Shown here one piece after another: positions 1-7,162 of a DNA stretch of 37,490 bases. Numbering within the stretch: position 1 is the first letter of the stretch; each line of letters opens with the position of its first letter. The position numbers were made by a program, and so were the translations under genes. The DNA comes from Clostridiaceae bacterium (GTDB lineage: Bacteria > Bacillota > Clostridia > DSM-8532): the NCBI GenBank assembly GCA_012728095.1, contig JAAYFU010000023.1, forward strand, positions 1-37,490, read 5' to 3'. The notes under the pieces were generated by a model. That model had not been told where the DNA came from and did no database searches. It saw only the letters and a list, made by a program, of their open reading frames with translations.

Positions 1-1017
1 CTCTACAATCGCGGAGAGGAACGAATAAGGGCGATAAAAGAAAGAAAAGGTATAGAGATACTTTCCAACAATGATAACATTGTCCATGGATTTGCCGAAC
101 TGAAAATCGTAACTTCAAATATAGCCGAAGCTATTCATGGAAGAGATGTCATTATGGTGGTGCTCCCTGCGACAGGCCACAGGTTTATTGCAGAACAACT
201 GGCACCGCACCTTGTTGACAATCAGATTATTGTCCTGAATCCGGGCAGAACAGGAGGAGCCCTGGAGGTGCTGGCTGTCCTGAGAGAAAAAGGTTGTACT
301 GCTGATGTCGTAGTGTGTGAAGCCCAGACGCTTCTCTATGCCAGCCGTTCCATAAACCCTGGCCAAACCCAGATTTTCCGTATAAAAAACAGCGTTCCGG
401 TAGCCGCAATTCCTGCTCACCGGACTCCTGAGGTGGTTAATATACTTCGTACTGCTTTGCCGCAGTTTATACCCGGCGATAATGTTATGAAAACCAGCCT
501 TAATAACATTGGATCTATTTTCCATCCGGCGGTAACGGTGCTGAACGCAGGCAGAATAGAGAGCACGTTTGGTGATTTTGAATATTATACAGAAGGAATA
601 ACGCCATCTATCGCATTGATATTGGAAAAAATGGACAAAGAACGTGTCAGCGTTTCCGAGGCCCTGGGTTTCCAGGCCATGACAGCCAGGGAATGGTTGT
701 ATTTCGCTTATGATGCGGCAGGCCGGACCCTTTATGAAGCAATGAGAAACAATCGCGGCTACGATGGTATCATGGCTCCAAAGACGATTATGAACAGGTA
801 CATTACTGAGGATGTTCCTATGAGTCTGGTTCCTATTGCTTCCCTCGGAAGGCTTTGTGGTGTGTCAACACCCGTTATTGATTCTATTATTCTTTTAAGT
901 TCGGTATTGCACAATACGGATTATTGGGCAACGGGACGAACAGCTGACAGGATGGGGCTTACGGGTATGACGCTGAAGGAAATAAGAAGCTTCATCATCG
1001 AGGGAATAAGAAAATAG
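1..1017 (+). CDS. Octopine/opine dehydrogenase family NAD(P)-dependent oxidoreductase, 5' end missing
   Basis: The frame is open from base 1, so the protein enters from outside the window; the first ATG at 154 is internal. What remains is the second half of a Rossmann domain (VIMVVLPATGH around base 150) and the alpha-helical octopine/nopaline dehydrogenase domain, recognisable by NNIGSIFHP near base 505-530, where the family has a conserved His-Pro. This family reductively joins an amino acid to a 2-oxo acid, or catalyses the reverse oxidation, using NAD(P)H. The substrate cannot be read from sequence. The stop is 15 bases before the next gene, with AAGGAG in the gap, so the two are almost certainly cotranscribed. 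The nucleotide-binding GxGxxG motif lies upstream of the window and cannot be checked. Confidence 0.82.
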   Translation, partial: LYNRGEERIRAIKERKGIEILSNNDNIVHGFAELKIVTSNIAEAIHGRDVIMVVLPATGHRFIAEQLAPHLVDNQIIVLNPGRTGGALEVLAVLREKGCTADVVVCEAQTLLYASRSINPGQTQIFRIKNSVPVAAIPAHRTPEVVNILRTALPQFIPGDNVMKTSLNNIGSIFHPAVTVLNAGRIESTFGDFEYYTEGITPSIALILEKMDKERVSVSEALGFQAMTAREWLYFAYDAAGRTLYEAMRNNRGYDGIMAPKTIMNRYITEDVPMSLVPIASLGRLCGVSTPVIDSIILLSSVLHNTDYWATGRTADRMGLTGMTLKEIRSFIIEGIRK

Positions 1018-1032
1018 AAGGAGTGATTAGCA

Positions 1033-2703
1033 ATGAAAGGAAAAATTATTGCTGGCGCAATTGGGAACTGTGTACACGTTGCGGGAGTAGTTAGATTCCT
1101 CAAGTTAGCCGAAGAACTGGGCTATGAAGTAAGGTTTTTAGGAGCTGCCGTTCCTGTTGACGAGTTCATAAAAGAGATTCAAGATTATGAACCGGATATT
1201 GTCGGGATAAGTTACCGGTTGACACCCGAGGTTGCTGAAAGACTTCTCCAGGATTTTAAGACTAAAATAGGCAAAGAGGCATTATCCAGGTATAGATTTG
1301 TATTTGCAGGCACTCCTCCGGTATGTAGAGTGGCGGAAGAAACCGGGATATTCGAGCGCTGTTTTACAGGCCTGGAAAACACATCAAAGGTCATGGAGTT
1401 TTTAGGATGCAATGAAGGAGAATGTCTAAAGAAGCAGAGAAGTGATAACCTGCTTGACAGACTGGAATCAGCAAAGCCGACTCCAATACTTCGCCATCAT
1501 TTTGGTCTTCCTGACCTGGAAAGGACAATACAGGGAATTCGTGAAATTGCCGAGTCCGAAGTGTTAGATGTCATTTCTATTGCACCGGATCAAAATGCCC
1601 AGGAATCCTTTTTCAGACCTGAAGAAATGGATCCCATGCAGAGCGGAGGCGGGGGTGTTCCCTTACGCAGCAGGGATGATTTGATTCGTATTAAGGAAGC
1701 CAGCCGGACAGGGAACTATCCGTTGCTCCGTATTTACAGCGGAACAAGGGATCTTTTGTCATGGGCTGAGCTTTCGAAGGAAACTATCAATAACGCATGG
1801 GGCGCTGTACCTCTATGCTGGTACAGTGTGCTTGACGGACGGTCAAAACGTCTTCCCGAAGACGCTATAAGGGAGAACCAGGAAGCAATGAGCTGGTATG
1901 GGAGAAACAACATTCCGCTGGAAGTTAATGAAGCTCACCATTGGAGCCTTCGGGACGCACATGACGCGATTGCTGTAGTTATGGCATATCTGGCGGCATA
2001 TAACGCAAAAGCAATGGGAGTAAAACACTATATTGCGCAGTATATGTTTAATTCGCCGCCGATGATAACGCCGGCCATGGATCTTGCCAAGATGCTGGCC
2101 AAAATTGCTCTTATTGAATCGCTTCATGACAAAAACTTTATTTCATACAGACAGGCACGGGCAGGTTTGCTGCATCTTTCTCCGAGGGAGAATGTCGCAA
2201 AGGGACAGTTGGCTGCTTCAACCGTCCATGCACTCCAGATTAAGCCGGATATTATTCACGTCGTAGGTTACTGTGAAGGCGATCATGCGGCAGAAGCAAG
2301 GGATGTAATAGAAAGCTGTGAAATAGTGCAGGGTGTTATCAGAAATTGTATTACCGGCAATGCTGATTCTAAAATAGATCCTGAAGTAATAAAAAGAAGA
2401 GACGAACTTCTGGAAGAAGCTTCAGTAATTCTGGATGCCATAACAGAATTAGGCCGAATGATGGGCAGAATCGAAGATAACGATCCATTAACAAATCCCG
2501 CTGTATTGGCCGAAGCCATCAAAGTTGGAATACTGGACGCGCCGCACTTAAAAGGCAATCCCTATGCCGCAGGTCAACTGGAAACCCGCTGTATAGAAGG
2601 CGGAATAGATGCGTGGTGTAAAAAGGAAGAACGCAGGATATTTGAAAGGGAAAGACTGTCAAAATATGTCCAGTTGAAATCTATCAGGCCTGTATATACC
2701 TGA
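1033..2703 (+). CDS. B12-binding plus glutamate-mutase-E-like fusion protein
   Basis: This is a 556-residue cytoplasmic protein. Residues 1 to about 135 resemble the small cobalamin-binding subunit of glutamate mutase (GlmS/MutS): the GAIGNCVHVAG segment aligns with the DxHxxG loop, keeping His15 and Gly18 but with Cys13 where Asp is usual. Residues from about 150 to the end resemble the large TIM-barrel subunit (GlmE/MutE, methylaspartate mutase E family), most clearly in the C-terminal AEAIKVGILDAP and YAAGQ segments, which match the end of clostridial GlmE. Known glutamate mutases carry these parts on two polypeptides; here they are one chain with the B12 domain first. The likely role is an adenosylcobalamin-dependent carbon-skeleton rearrangement, but the substrate is unknown. 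It follows the opine dehydrogenase-like gene by 15 bases with a good AAGGAG site. Confidence 0.75.
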   Translation: MKGKIIAGAIGNCVHVAGVVRFLKLAEELGYEVRFLGAAVPVDEFIKEIQDYEPDIVGISYRLTPEVAERLLQDFKTKIGKEALSRYRFVFAGTPPVCRVAEETGIFERCFTGLENTSKVMEFLGCNEGECLKKQRSDNLLDRLESAKPTPILRHHFGLPDLERTIQGIREIAESEVLDVISIAPDQNAQESFFRPEEMDPMQSGGGGVPLRSRDDLIRIKEASRTGNYPLLRIYSGTRDLLSWAELSKETINNAWGAVPLCWYSVLDGRSKRLPEDAIRENQEAMSWYGRNNIPLEVNEAHHWSLRDAHDAIAVVMAYLAAYNAKAMGVKHYIAQYMFNSPPMITPAMDLAKMLAKIALIESLHDKNFISYRQARAGLLHLSPRENVAKGQLAASTVHALQIKPDIIHVVGYCEGDHAAEARDVIESCEIVQGVIRNCITGNADSKIDPEVIKRRDELLEEASVILDAITELGRMMGRIEDNDPLTNPAVLAEAIKVGILDAPHLKGNPYAAGQLETRCIEGGIDAWCKKEERRIFERERLSKYVQLKSIRPVYT

Positions 2704-2857
2704 ATGACCAATATGATGAAGGTAACCTAGAAAAATAAACCGGGTCAATGCTTGTTATGAACTTGACTTTACAAGAATTTTCATGTAATACTTTGCAAGT
2801 AAATGTTTGATTTTGGAAGATGGGTTACCGTCTATTCGCATAGTTACCAGGAAATAG

Positions 2858-3097
2858 TTTTTCAATGTTCACCGGAAGATCGACCGGGGTATAACCATTG
2901 GCATGAAAGAATCTAAACTGGAACAGGCACTGTCCGTCGTTGATTATGAAAAAGATACGTCATCCTCACCGGTCATTTACTACGAGATCCAGACCTGAAA
3001 ACATCCATCGGATACATATCAGATACGGGTAGAAAACAGTGTAGTTGACAGGATTGTAGTCAGCAACCGACCAAAATTCGAAGATTATATAAGATAG
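2858..3097 (+). pseudogene. Decayed gene fragment with an in-frame stop
   Basis: One frame reads sensibly across an internal TGA at 2996-2998: DRGITIGMKESKLEQAL before it, and YQIRVENSVVDRIVV after it, ending at a TAG at 3095. The RGITIGM...E pattern followed by an RVENSVVDRIVV strand resembles the repeated module of small secreted or lipoprotein families of unknown function in Firmicutes. No start codon or ribosome site is visible and the frame closes upstream at 2855. I read it as the 3' remnant of a lost gene. The rest of 2704-3107 shows nothing else I can support. Confidence 0.4.
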
Positions 3098-3107
3098 AAC
3101 AAAGCGA

Positions 3108-3136
3108 TTGTATGTTAAACGAAAATATGCTAAAAT
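3108..3136 (+). promoter_or_regulatory. Sigma-A-type promoter for the MFS transporter
   Basis: TTGTAT (3108-3113), a 17-base spacer and TAAAAT (3131-3136). It is the only clear promoter in the 570-base gap before the transporter and implies a leader of about 130 bases. Confidence 0.5.
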
Positions 3137-3144
3137 ACGGTAGA

Positions 3145-3178
3145 TGCCTGATCGTATGAATAGTCGTACAGTCAGGCA
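3145..3178 (+). promoter_or_regulatory. Inverted repeat at the expected transcription start
   Basis: TGCCTGA (3145-3151) pairs with TCAGGCA (3172-3178), with partial extra pairing of TCGTA-like sequence inside. It begins just after the predicted start of transcription, so it could be a repressor site or a 5' RNA hairpin of the transporter leader. No T-run follows it, so it is not a normal terminator. Confidence 0.35.
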
Positions 3179-3273
3179 CTATCCTGATATGATAAGTTCT
3201 GAACGCAGGATTCGTAGTATGGCAGGAACCATCATGTCAGTAAAATTATCAAATTATAAGGAGTAGTACGGTT

Positions 3274-4461
3274 ATGAAGGCAGCAGTCAAAAACAGGTAT
3301 CTCATTCTTGTGATGGGGATGATTATTCAGCTTTGCGCGGGCATAATTTATATGTGGAGTGTGTTTAAAGGCCCCGTTTCAACTCATCTTTCGTGGGATT
3401 CAGCCAGTGCTTCAATTACTTCGTCGATCATGCTTGCCACATTTGTTATCGGAATAATCATAGGCGGGCGTATGCAGGATAAATATTCACCTGCGCCGGT
3501 AGCTTTGGCAGGAAGTATCTTCCTTGGTGTGGGAATGATTTTAAGCTCATTTACTCCACAGTCTTCTCCATGGTTGATTTATATTTTTTATGGAATAATA
3601 GGCGGCTTTGGAGTCGGCTGTGTCTACACCACCACTGTATCGGTAGTACAAAAATGGTTCCCGGACAAGCGTGGATTTGCAACGGGAATGATGGTGGGAG
3701 CATTCGGATTTTCTCTTGTTTTATTCGCTCCGTTGACCAATATGTTGCTAATAAACTGGGGAGTGCCAAAAACATTCTTGTTTTTTGGTATTTTGTTTTT
3801 AATCATATGTTCCGTCTGTTCGATATTATTAAGCAATCCCGAAACAAAACAGCAAAGTGGTATGTTAGTAAGTACCCAAAAACAATATACGACTAAAGAG
3901 ATGCTTCGAACCAAGGAGTTTTACCTTCTTACATTCTCCATGTTCTTCCTTTTACCCGCATATTTTATACTGAATCCACTGTTTAAATCGTTAGGAATGG
4001 AGCGGGGACTTACAGATAGTATGGCTACTTTTGGAGTAATGCTTACTGGTGTGGCAAGCGCCAGCGGACGGTTGCTTACTTCATGGTTTTCTGATTATGC
4101 AGGAAGAAAAAACGCTATATACCTGATTTCCCTGATTACTCTTGTTGCCGCTCTGGCTATGATATATGCCGAAGGCGTACTGTTCCTGGTATGTATTGCA
4201 GCCATTGCATTTAGTTTCGGAGGATCTGCCAGCGTATATGCGGCTACGGCTGCTGATTTGTTTGGTACTAAGCATATGGGGCTTAACTATGGGTGTGTTA
4301 TGGTAGGCTTTGGTGTATCAGCGCTGTTATTCCCAATCATATCTAATCTTTTAAGCGCTACGGGAGTGTATACATATTCGTTTATGGTAGCGGCAGCAGG
4401 ATGTGTTATAACACTCATTCTTGTCGCGTTTTTAAAAGTTCCCGGAAAGGCCGGCAAATAA
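3274..4461 (+). CDS. MFS transporter, OxlT-like (oxalate/formate antiporter family)
   Basis: A 395-residue inner-membrane protein with about 12 hydrophobic segments. The start region (YLILVMGMIIQLCAGIIYMWSVF), the GGRMQDKYSP loop between TM2 and TM3 and the KWFPDKRGFATGMMVGAFGF segment are typical of the OxlT branch of the major facilitator superfamily, which exchanges small carboxylates such as oxalate/formate or lactate. The real substrate cannot be assigned; many clostridial members are only annotated as OxlT-like. AAGGAG precedes the ATG by about 10 bases. It has its own promoter at 3108, so it need not belong with the B12 enzyme upstream, although a carboxylate carrier beside such an enzyme would make sense. 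A hairpin at 4544 probably ends the transcript. Confidence 0.85.
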   Translation: MKAAVKNRYLILVMGMIIQLCAGIIYMWSVFKGPVSTHLSWDSASASITSSIMLATFVIGIIIGGRMQDKYSPAPVALAGSIFLGVGMILSSFTPQSSPWLIYIFYGIIGGFGVGCVYTTTVSVVQKWFPDKRGFATGMMVGAFGFSLVLFAPLTNMLLINWGVPKTFLFFGILFLIICSVCSILLSNPETKQQSGMLVSTQKQYTTKEMLRTKEFYLLTFSMFFLLPAYFILNPLFKSLGMERGLTDSMATFGVMLTGVASASGRLLTSWFSDYAGRKNAIYLISLITLVAALAMIYAEGVLFLVCIAAIAFSFGGSASVYAATAADLFGTKHMGLNYGCVMVGFGVSALLFPIISNLLSATGVYTYSFMVAAAGCVITLILVAFLKVPGKAGK

Positions 4462-4543
4462 AATCGGGTTTATCCCCATTCAGTTAATAAACTTTTTAAT
4501 TATAACAGTGGGTTAATAATGTAAATCAACGATGCCAGTAAGG

Positions 4544-4588
4544 TACATCCCGGATGTATTGCTCAATATTTCCGGGATGTATTTGTAT
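4544..4588 (+). terminator. Hairpin downstream of the MFS gene
   Basis: TACATCCCGGA (4544-4554) pairs with TCCGGGATGTA (4571-4581), an 11-bp perfect stem with a 16-base loop, followed by TTTGTATT. The T-run is short, so termination strength is uncertain. Confidence 0.55.
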
Positions 4589-4604
4589 TCAAATAAAGAT
4601 ATTT

Positions 4605-5222
4605 GGTTCTACGTCAATTGTTGGGGTTGGACAAAGTAAAATGAAGTAGCTCTATGTAATACTGGCAGATAATCGAAAAGGCTGTCTGCCAGTATCATTA
4701 GCTTTTTATGTATGGTTTTAAGCCATGGCATGGAGTATTCGGTAGCGAAATCTTTCAAAGTTCTTCATACCAAAAGCATTCCTTTTAATAACTTTGATTT
4801 TATTGTTAATACCTTCGGTATAACCGTTGTCTATTAAACGGCTGGTTATCCTATGATATCTCGGAAGAAACGATATTTGCTCATAAAACCTCTTTTTACA
4901 TGACGGGCATACATATCGCCTTTTTCTTAGATAAAGGATTGTGGGGCTTCCGAATGAAGATATGTCCTTGATCTTTTGGATCCGATAATCATGGATTTTA
5001 TCTGTGCTGTTGTTTCAGCGAGGACACTGATGAATTCTTCTGGGCATTATTAGGTTGATATTCAGTTGGTTATCTTTTCTTTCAACTTTAGTTACTTTTA
5101 CATCTTCCAATCCGATCAATTCTTGCATATAATTTGTATAGAGCATGGGTTGAATCTCTTTTCAAATGTAGTATGAGCAACTTCATTTTACCTGAGATCA
5201 ACTTCATGCTCGTTTTTTTAAA
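4605..5222 (-). mobile_element. Internally deleted ISL3-family insertion sequence remnant
   Basis: The transposase remnant at 4718-5146 is flanked by inverted repeats: GTAAAATGAAGTAGCTC at 4636-4652 and its near-complement at 5175-5191 (16 of 17 match). The outer ends are estimated from the left-end sequence GGTTCTACGTCAATTG; the right end has diverged, so the boundaries are approximate and no target duplication could be confirmed. An 11-bp perfect hairpin (4659-4669 with 4685-4695) sits inside the left end, just past the transposase stop. At about 0.6 kb it is far shorter than the usual 1.3-1.5 kb ISL3 element and cannot move by itself. Confidence 0.7.
4718..5146 (-). pseudogene. ISL3-family transposase, central domain deleted, one nonsense codon
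   Basis: Read on the minus strand from the ATG at 5144-5146, the frame is continuous for 143 codons except for a TGA at codon 44 (5015-5017), which stands where the first zinc-finger motif CPxC needs its second Cys. The N-terminal part has the ISL3 features MQELIGLEDVKVTKVE, HDYRIQKIKD, a second finger CPSCKKRF and SFLPRYHRITSRL. It then jumps directly to the C-terminal signature NGYTEGINNKIKVIKR and FERFRYRILHAMA. ISL3 transposases are usually around 400 residues, so roughly 250-290 residues, including the catalytic acidic residues, are missing, and the deletion is exactly in frame. It is inactive. Confidence 0.85.
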
Positions 5223-5290
5223 AAAATGTTGAATCATCTCATTTAATCATTCTTAGTTAAGTTTCTAATTAAACTCTAATTTATCTGATA

Positions 5291-5318
5291 TTTGCGCCTA
5301 ATAATTGTACTATACAAT
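5291..5318 (+). promoter_or_regulatory. Candidate promoter with a small palindrome at -10
   Basis: A weak -35 (TTTGCG, 5291-5296), a 16-base spacer and TACAAT (5313-5318). The -10 is the right arm of the perfect inverted repeat ATTGTA-CTA-TACAAT (5304-5318), which could be an operator. It precedes the 5366 gene, whose start has a strong CGGAGGTG site. Confidence 0.35.
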
Positions 5319-5365
5319 ATGAAACGTAAAAGCATAACGGGAAAAGAGTACGGAGGTGCTTAATA

Positions 5366-5800
5366 ATGGATATTAGGTTGATCGATGAATTCAGAAGAAG
5401 GACAAATGCAAGTTATGAGGAAGCAAAATACTACTTGGAAAAGTGCAACGGCGATCTTCTTGAAGCCATAATAGCCTTTGAAAAAGAAAGAACAGGAGAA
5501 GGTTTCCATAGAAACGAACATTTACGCGGGGGAGTAAATCGTCTGATTAACGGACTGTTAAGAGTGGTACAAAAACTTTTGGACATAAAGCTTATTATTA
5601 TAGACAGGACCGGAAGAGATTTCCAGGTACCGCTGCTTCTGTTGTTGGTCTTAGGTCCGATATGGCATATACTTATACTTGTTGCCATTGTTATGCTTAT
5701 TATGGGATTTAAATTCTTATTCCGTGAAATACCCGACCCCAATGTCAATGTGTTTGACTTTGTGGAGAAAATAAAAGAAAAAGTCAGAGAGGACCATTAA
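5366..5800 (+). CDS. UBA-like/DUF4342 membrane protein, paralogue 1
   Basis: A 144-residue protein. Residues 1-40 form a UBA/TS-N-like three-helix module (IDEFRRRTNASYEEAKYYLEKCNGDLLEAIIAFE), the same fold found at the start of EF-Ts. Residues from about 70 carry a beta-hairpin-like segment (KLIIIDRTGRDFQVPL) and then a long hydrophobic stretch (about 88-115), the pattern of DUF4342 proteins. The function of the family is unknown. GGAGGTG lies upstream of the ATG. It is followed 29 bases later by a paralogue and then by a two-component system, so it probably forms a four-gene operon and may be the sensor system's target or partner. Confidence 0.75.
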   Translation: MDIRLIDEFRRRTNASYEEAKYYLEKCNGDLLEAIIAFEKERTGEGFHRNEHLRGGVNRLINGLLRVVQKLLDIKLIIIDRTGRDFQVPLLLLLVLGPIWHILILVAIVMLIMGFKFLFREIPDPNVNVFDFVEKIKEKVREDH

Positions 5801-5829
5801 GCCGCCTATGCTTAACCGGAGGTTTTATT

Positions 5830-6447
5830 ATGATTACAATGGAGCAGATTGATGAGTTTAGAAAACGAACTCATTCAAGTTATGAAGATGCCAGGTTTTT
5901 TCTTGAAAAAAACAATGGCGATATTCTGGAAGCAATAATAGACTTTGAAAGAACAAAGACAGGAAAAGGTTACAGGTATCAAAACAATAAGCAAAAGAAT
6001 GACCTGGGCGACAAGTTTGCCGATCTTTTGCAAAAAGGAATTGATACCAAGATAGTCGTTGAAGATAAAGAATCAGTCCTGTTTAAAGTTCCGATAATTA
6101 TATTGTTTTTGCTTTTGCCTCTCTGGGCTTTTGTGCTCATATTTGTTATACTATTGTCAACTTTAGGATATAAATTCAGTGTGCGGGAGGAAAAGAGCCA
6201 AAGCACAAATATTAATTCCATCGTTAAGAGTATCAATAACAAGTTGATGGACAAGGAAAAAGAAAAAAATAATAACAGGAACCCACAAACCAAAAGTGAA
6301 CACGATTCCGGGACACAAATCACGGTTGATTACGGCAGCCGGGTTCCTGCGCGTAATGCGACCGATGTGCCGAATAAGTCGGATACTGACCAATCAGCAG
6401 ATGTTCCCGATAACGAAGATGGCTATAATGAGTATACGGTAGAATAG
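5830..6447 (+). CDS. UBA-like/DUF4342 membrane protein, paralogue 2 with acidic tail
   Basis: A 205-residue protein built like its upstream neighbour: a UBA-like module at residues 3-42 (IDEFRKRTHSSYEDARFFLEKNNGDILEAIIDFE), a KIVVEDKESVLFKVPI strand pair near 75-90, and one or two hydrophobic segments at about 88-115. It differs by a hydrophilic, probably disordered C-terminal extension (about 130-205) rich in Asn, Asp, Glu and Lys. The two genes are an obvious tandem duplication that has diverged. The start codon ATG at 5830 has GGAGG about 9 bases upstream. The response regulator gene begins 19 bases after the stop. The molecular role is unknown. Confidence 0.75.
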   Translation: MITMEQIDEFRKRTHSSYEDARFFLEKNNGDILEAIIDFERTKTGKGYRYQNNKQKNDLGDKFADLLQKGIDTKIVVEDKESVLFKVPIIILFLLLPLWAFVLIFVILLSTLGYKFSVREEKSQSTNINSIVKSINNKLMDKEKEKNNNRNPQTKSEHDSGTQITVDYGSRVPARNATDVPNKSDTDQSADVPDNEDGYNEYTVE

Positions 6448-6466
6448 GAAAGACAGGTTTAATATT

Positions 6467-7162
6467 ATGGCAGAGCGAATACTTATTATTGAAGACGAAA
6501 GCAAAATAGCCCGTTTTTTAGAGCTTGAGCTTAAGCATGAAGGGTATGAGGTCGAAATTGCATATGACGGGCGATCCGGTCTTGAGAGAGCGGAAAAGAA
6601 TGATATTGATTTAATTATTCTTGATCTGATGCTCCCCTTAATGAGTGGTATTGAAGTATGCAGGAGAATCAGGAAGTTTTCTGATGTGCCCATTATCATG
6701 CTTACTGCCAAGGATGATATTTCCGATAAGGTTACGGGTTTGGACAGTGGCGCTGATGATTATGTAACAAAGCCTTTTGCAATAGAAGAGCTTTTAGCGA
6801 GAATCAGGGTCGCACTAAAAAGAAGGGCTATGTCAACCAGGGATACCAACAGCGAAACCATTACCTCCGGGAAGCTGGTATTAAATAAATTACAGCATAA
6901 GGTTACATATGACGGAGAAGAGGTATTTCTGTCGAAGAAGGAATACGATCTTCTTCTATACCTTATGGAGAACAAAGGAATTGTGCTTGACAGGGAGAAA
7001 CTTATAGAGAATGTTTGGGGTTACGATTTTATAGGGGATACAAATGTCACGGATGTATATATACGTTACCTCAGAAGCAAGATAGACCAAAAATATGGGG
7101 TTTCATTCATAAAAACGATTCGTGGGGTAGGTTATATTTTTGAAGACCAGGCGGAAAACTGA
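6467..7162 (+). CDS. OmpR/PhoB-family response regulator
   Basis: A 231-residue cytoplasmic transcription factor. The receiver domain (1-120) has the acidic pair E9/D10, the phosphoacceptor Asp53 (LIILDLMLP), Thr80 and Lys102 (VTKPF). The C-terminal winged helix (about 133-228) ends with VRYLRSKID-type and TIRGVGYIFE motifs typical of OmpR/PhoB DNA-binding domains. Its stop codon lies inside the start of the kinase gene, so the pair is translationally coupled. Its targets are not visible, but the DUF4342 genes directly upstream are natural candidates. The short palindrome at 5304-5318 is not a typical tandem direct repeat of this family, so autoregulation remains a guess. Confidence 0.93.
   Translation: MAERILIIEDESKIARFLELELKHEGYEVEIAYDGRSGLERAEKNDIDLIILDLMLPLMSGIEVCRRIRKFSDVPIIMLTAKDDISDKVTGLDSGADDYVTKPFAIEELLARIRVALKRRAMSTRDTNSETITSGKLVLNKLQHKVTYDGEEVFLSKKEYDLLLYLMENKGIVLDREKLIENVWGYDFIGDTNVTDVYIRYLRSKIDQKYGVSFIKTIRGVGYIFEDQAEN

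Noticed and set aside
3274-4461. Naming the MFS protein as an oxalate/formate antiporter
   Set aside because: Membership of the OxlT branch is visible but specificity is not; no oxalate decarboxylation genes are in the window.
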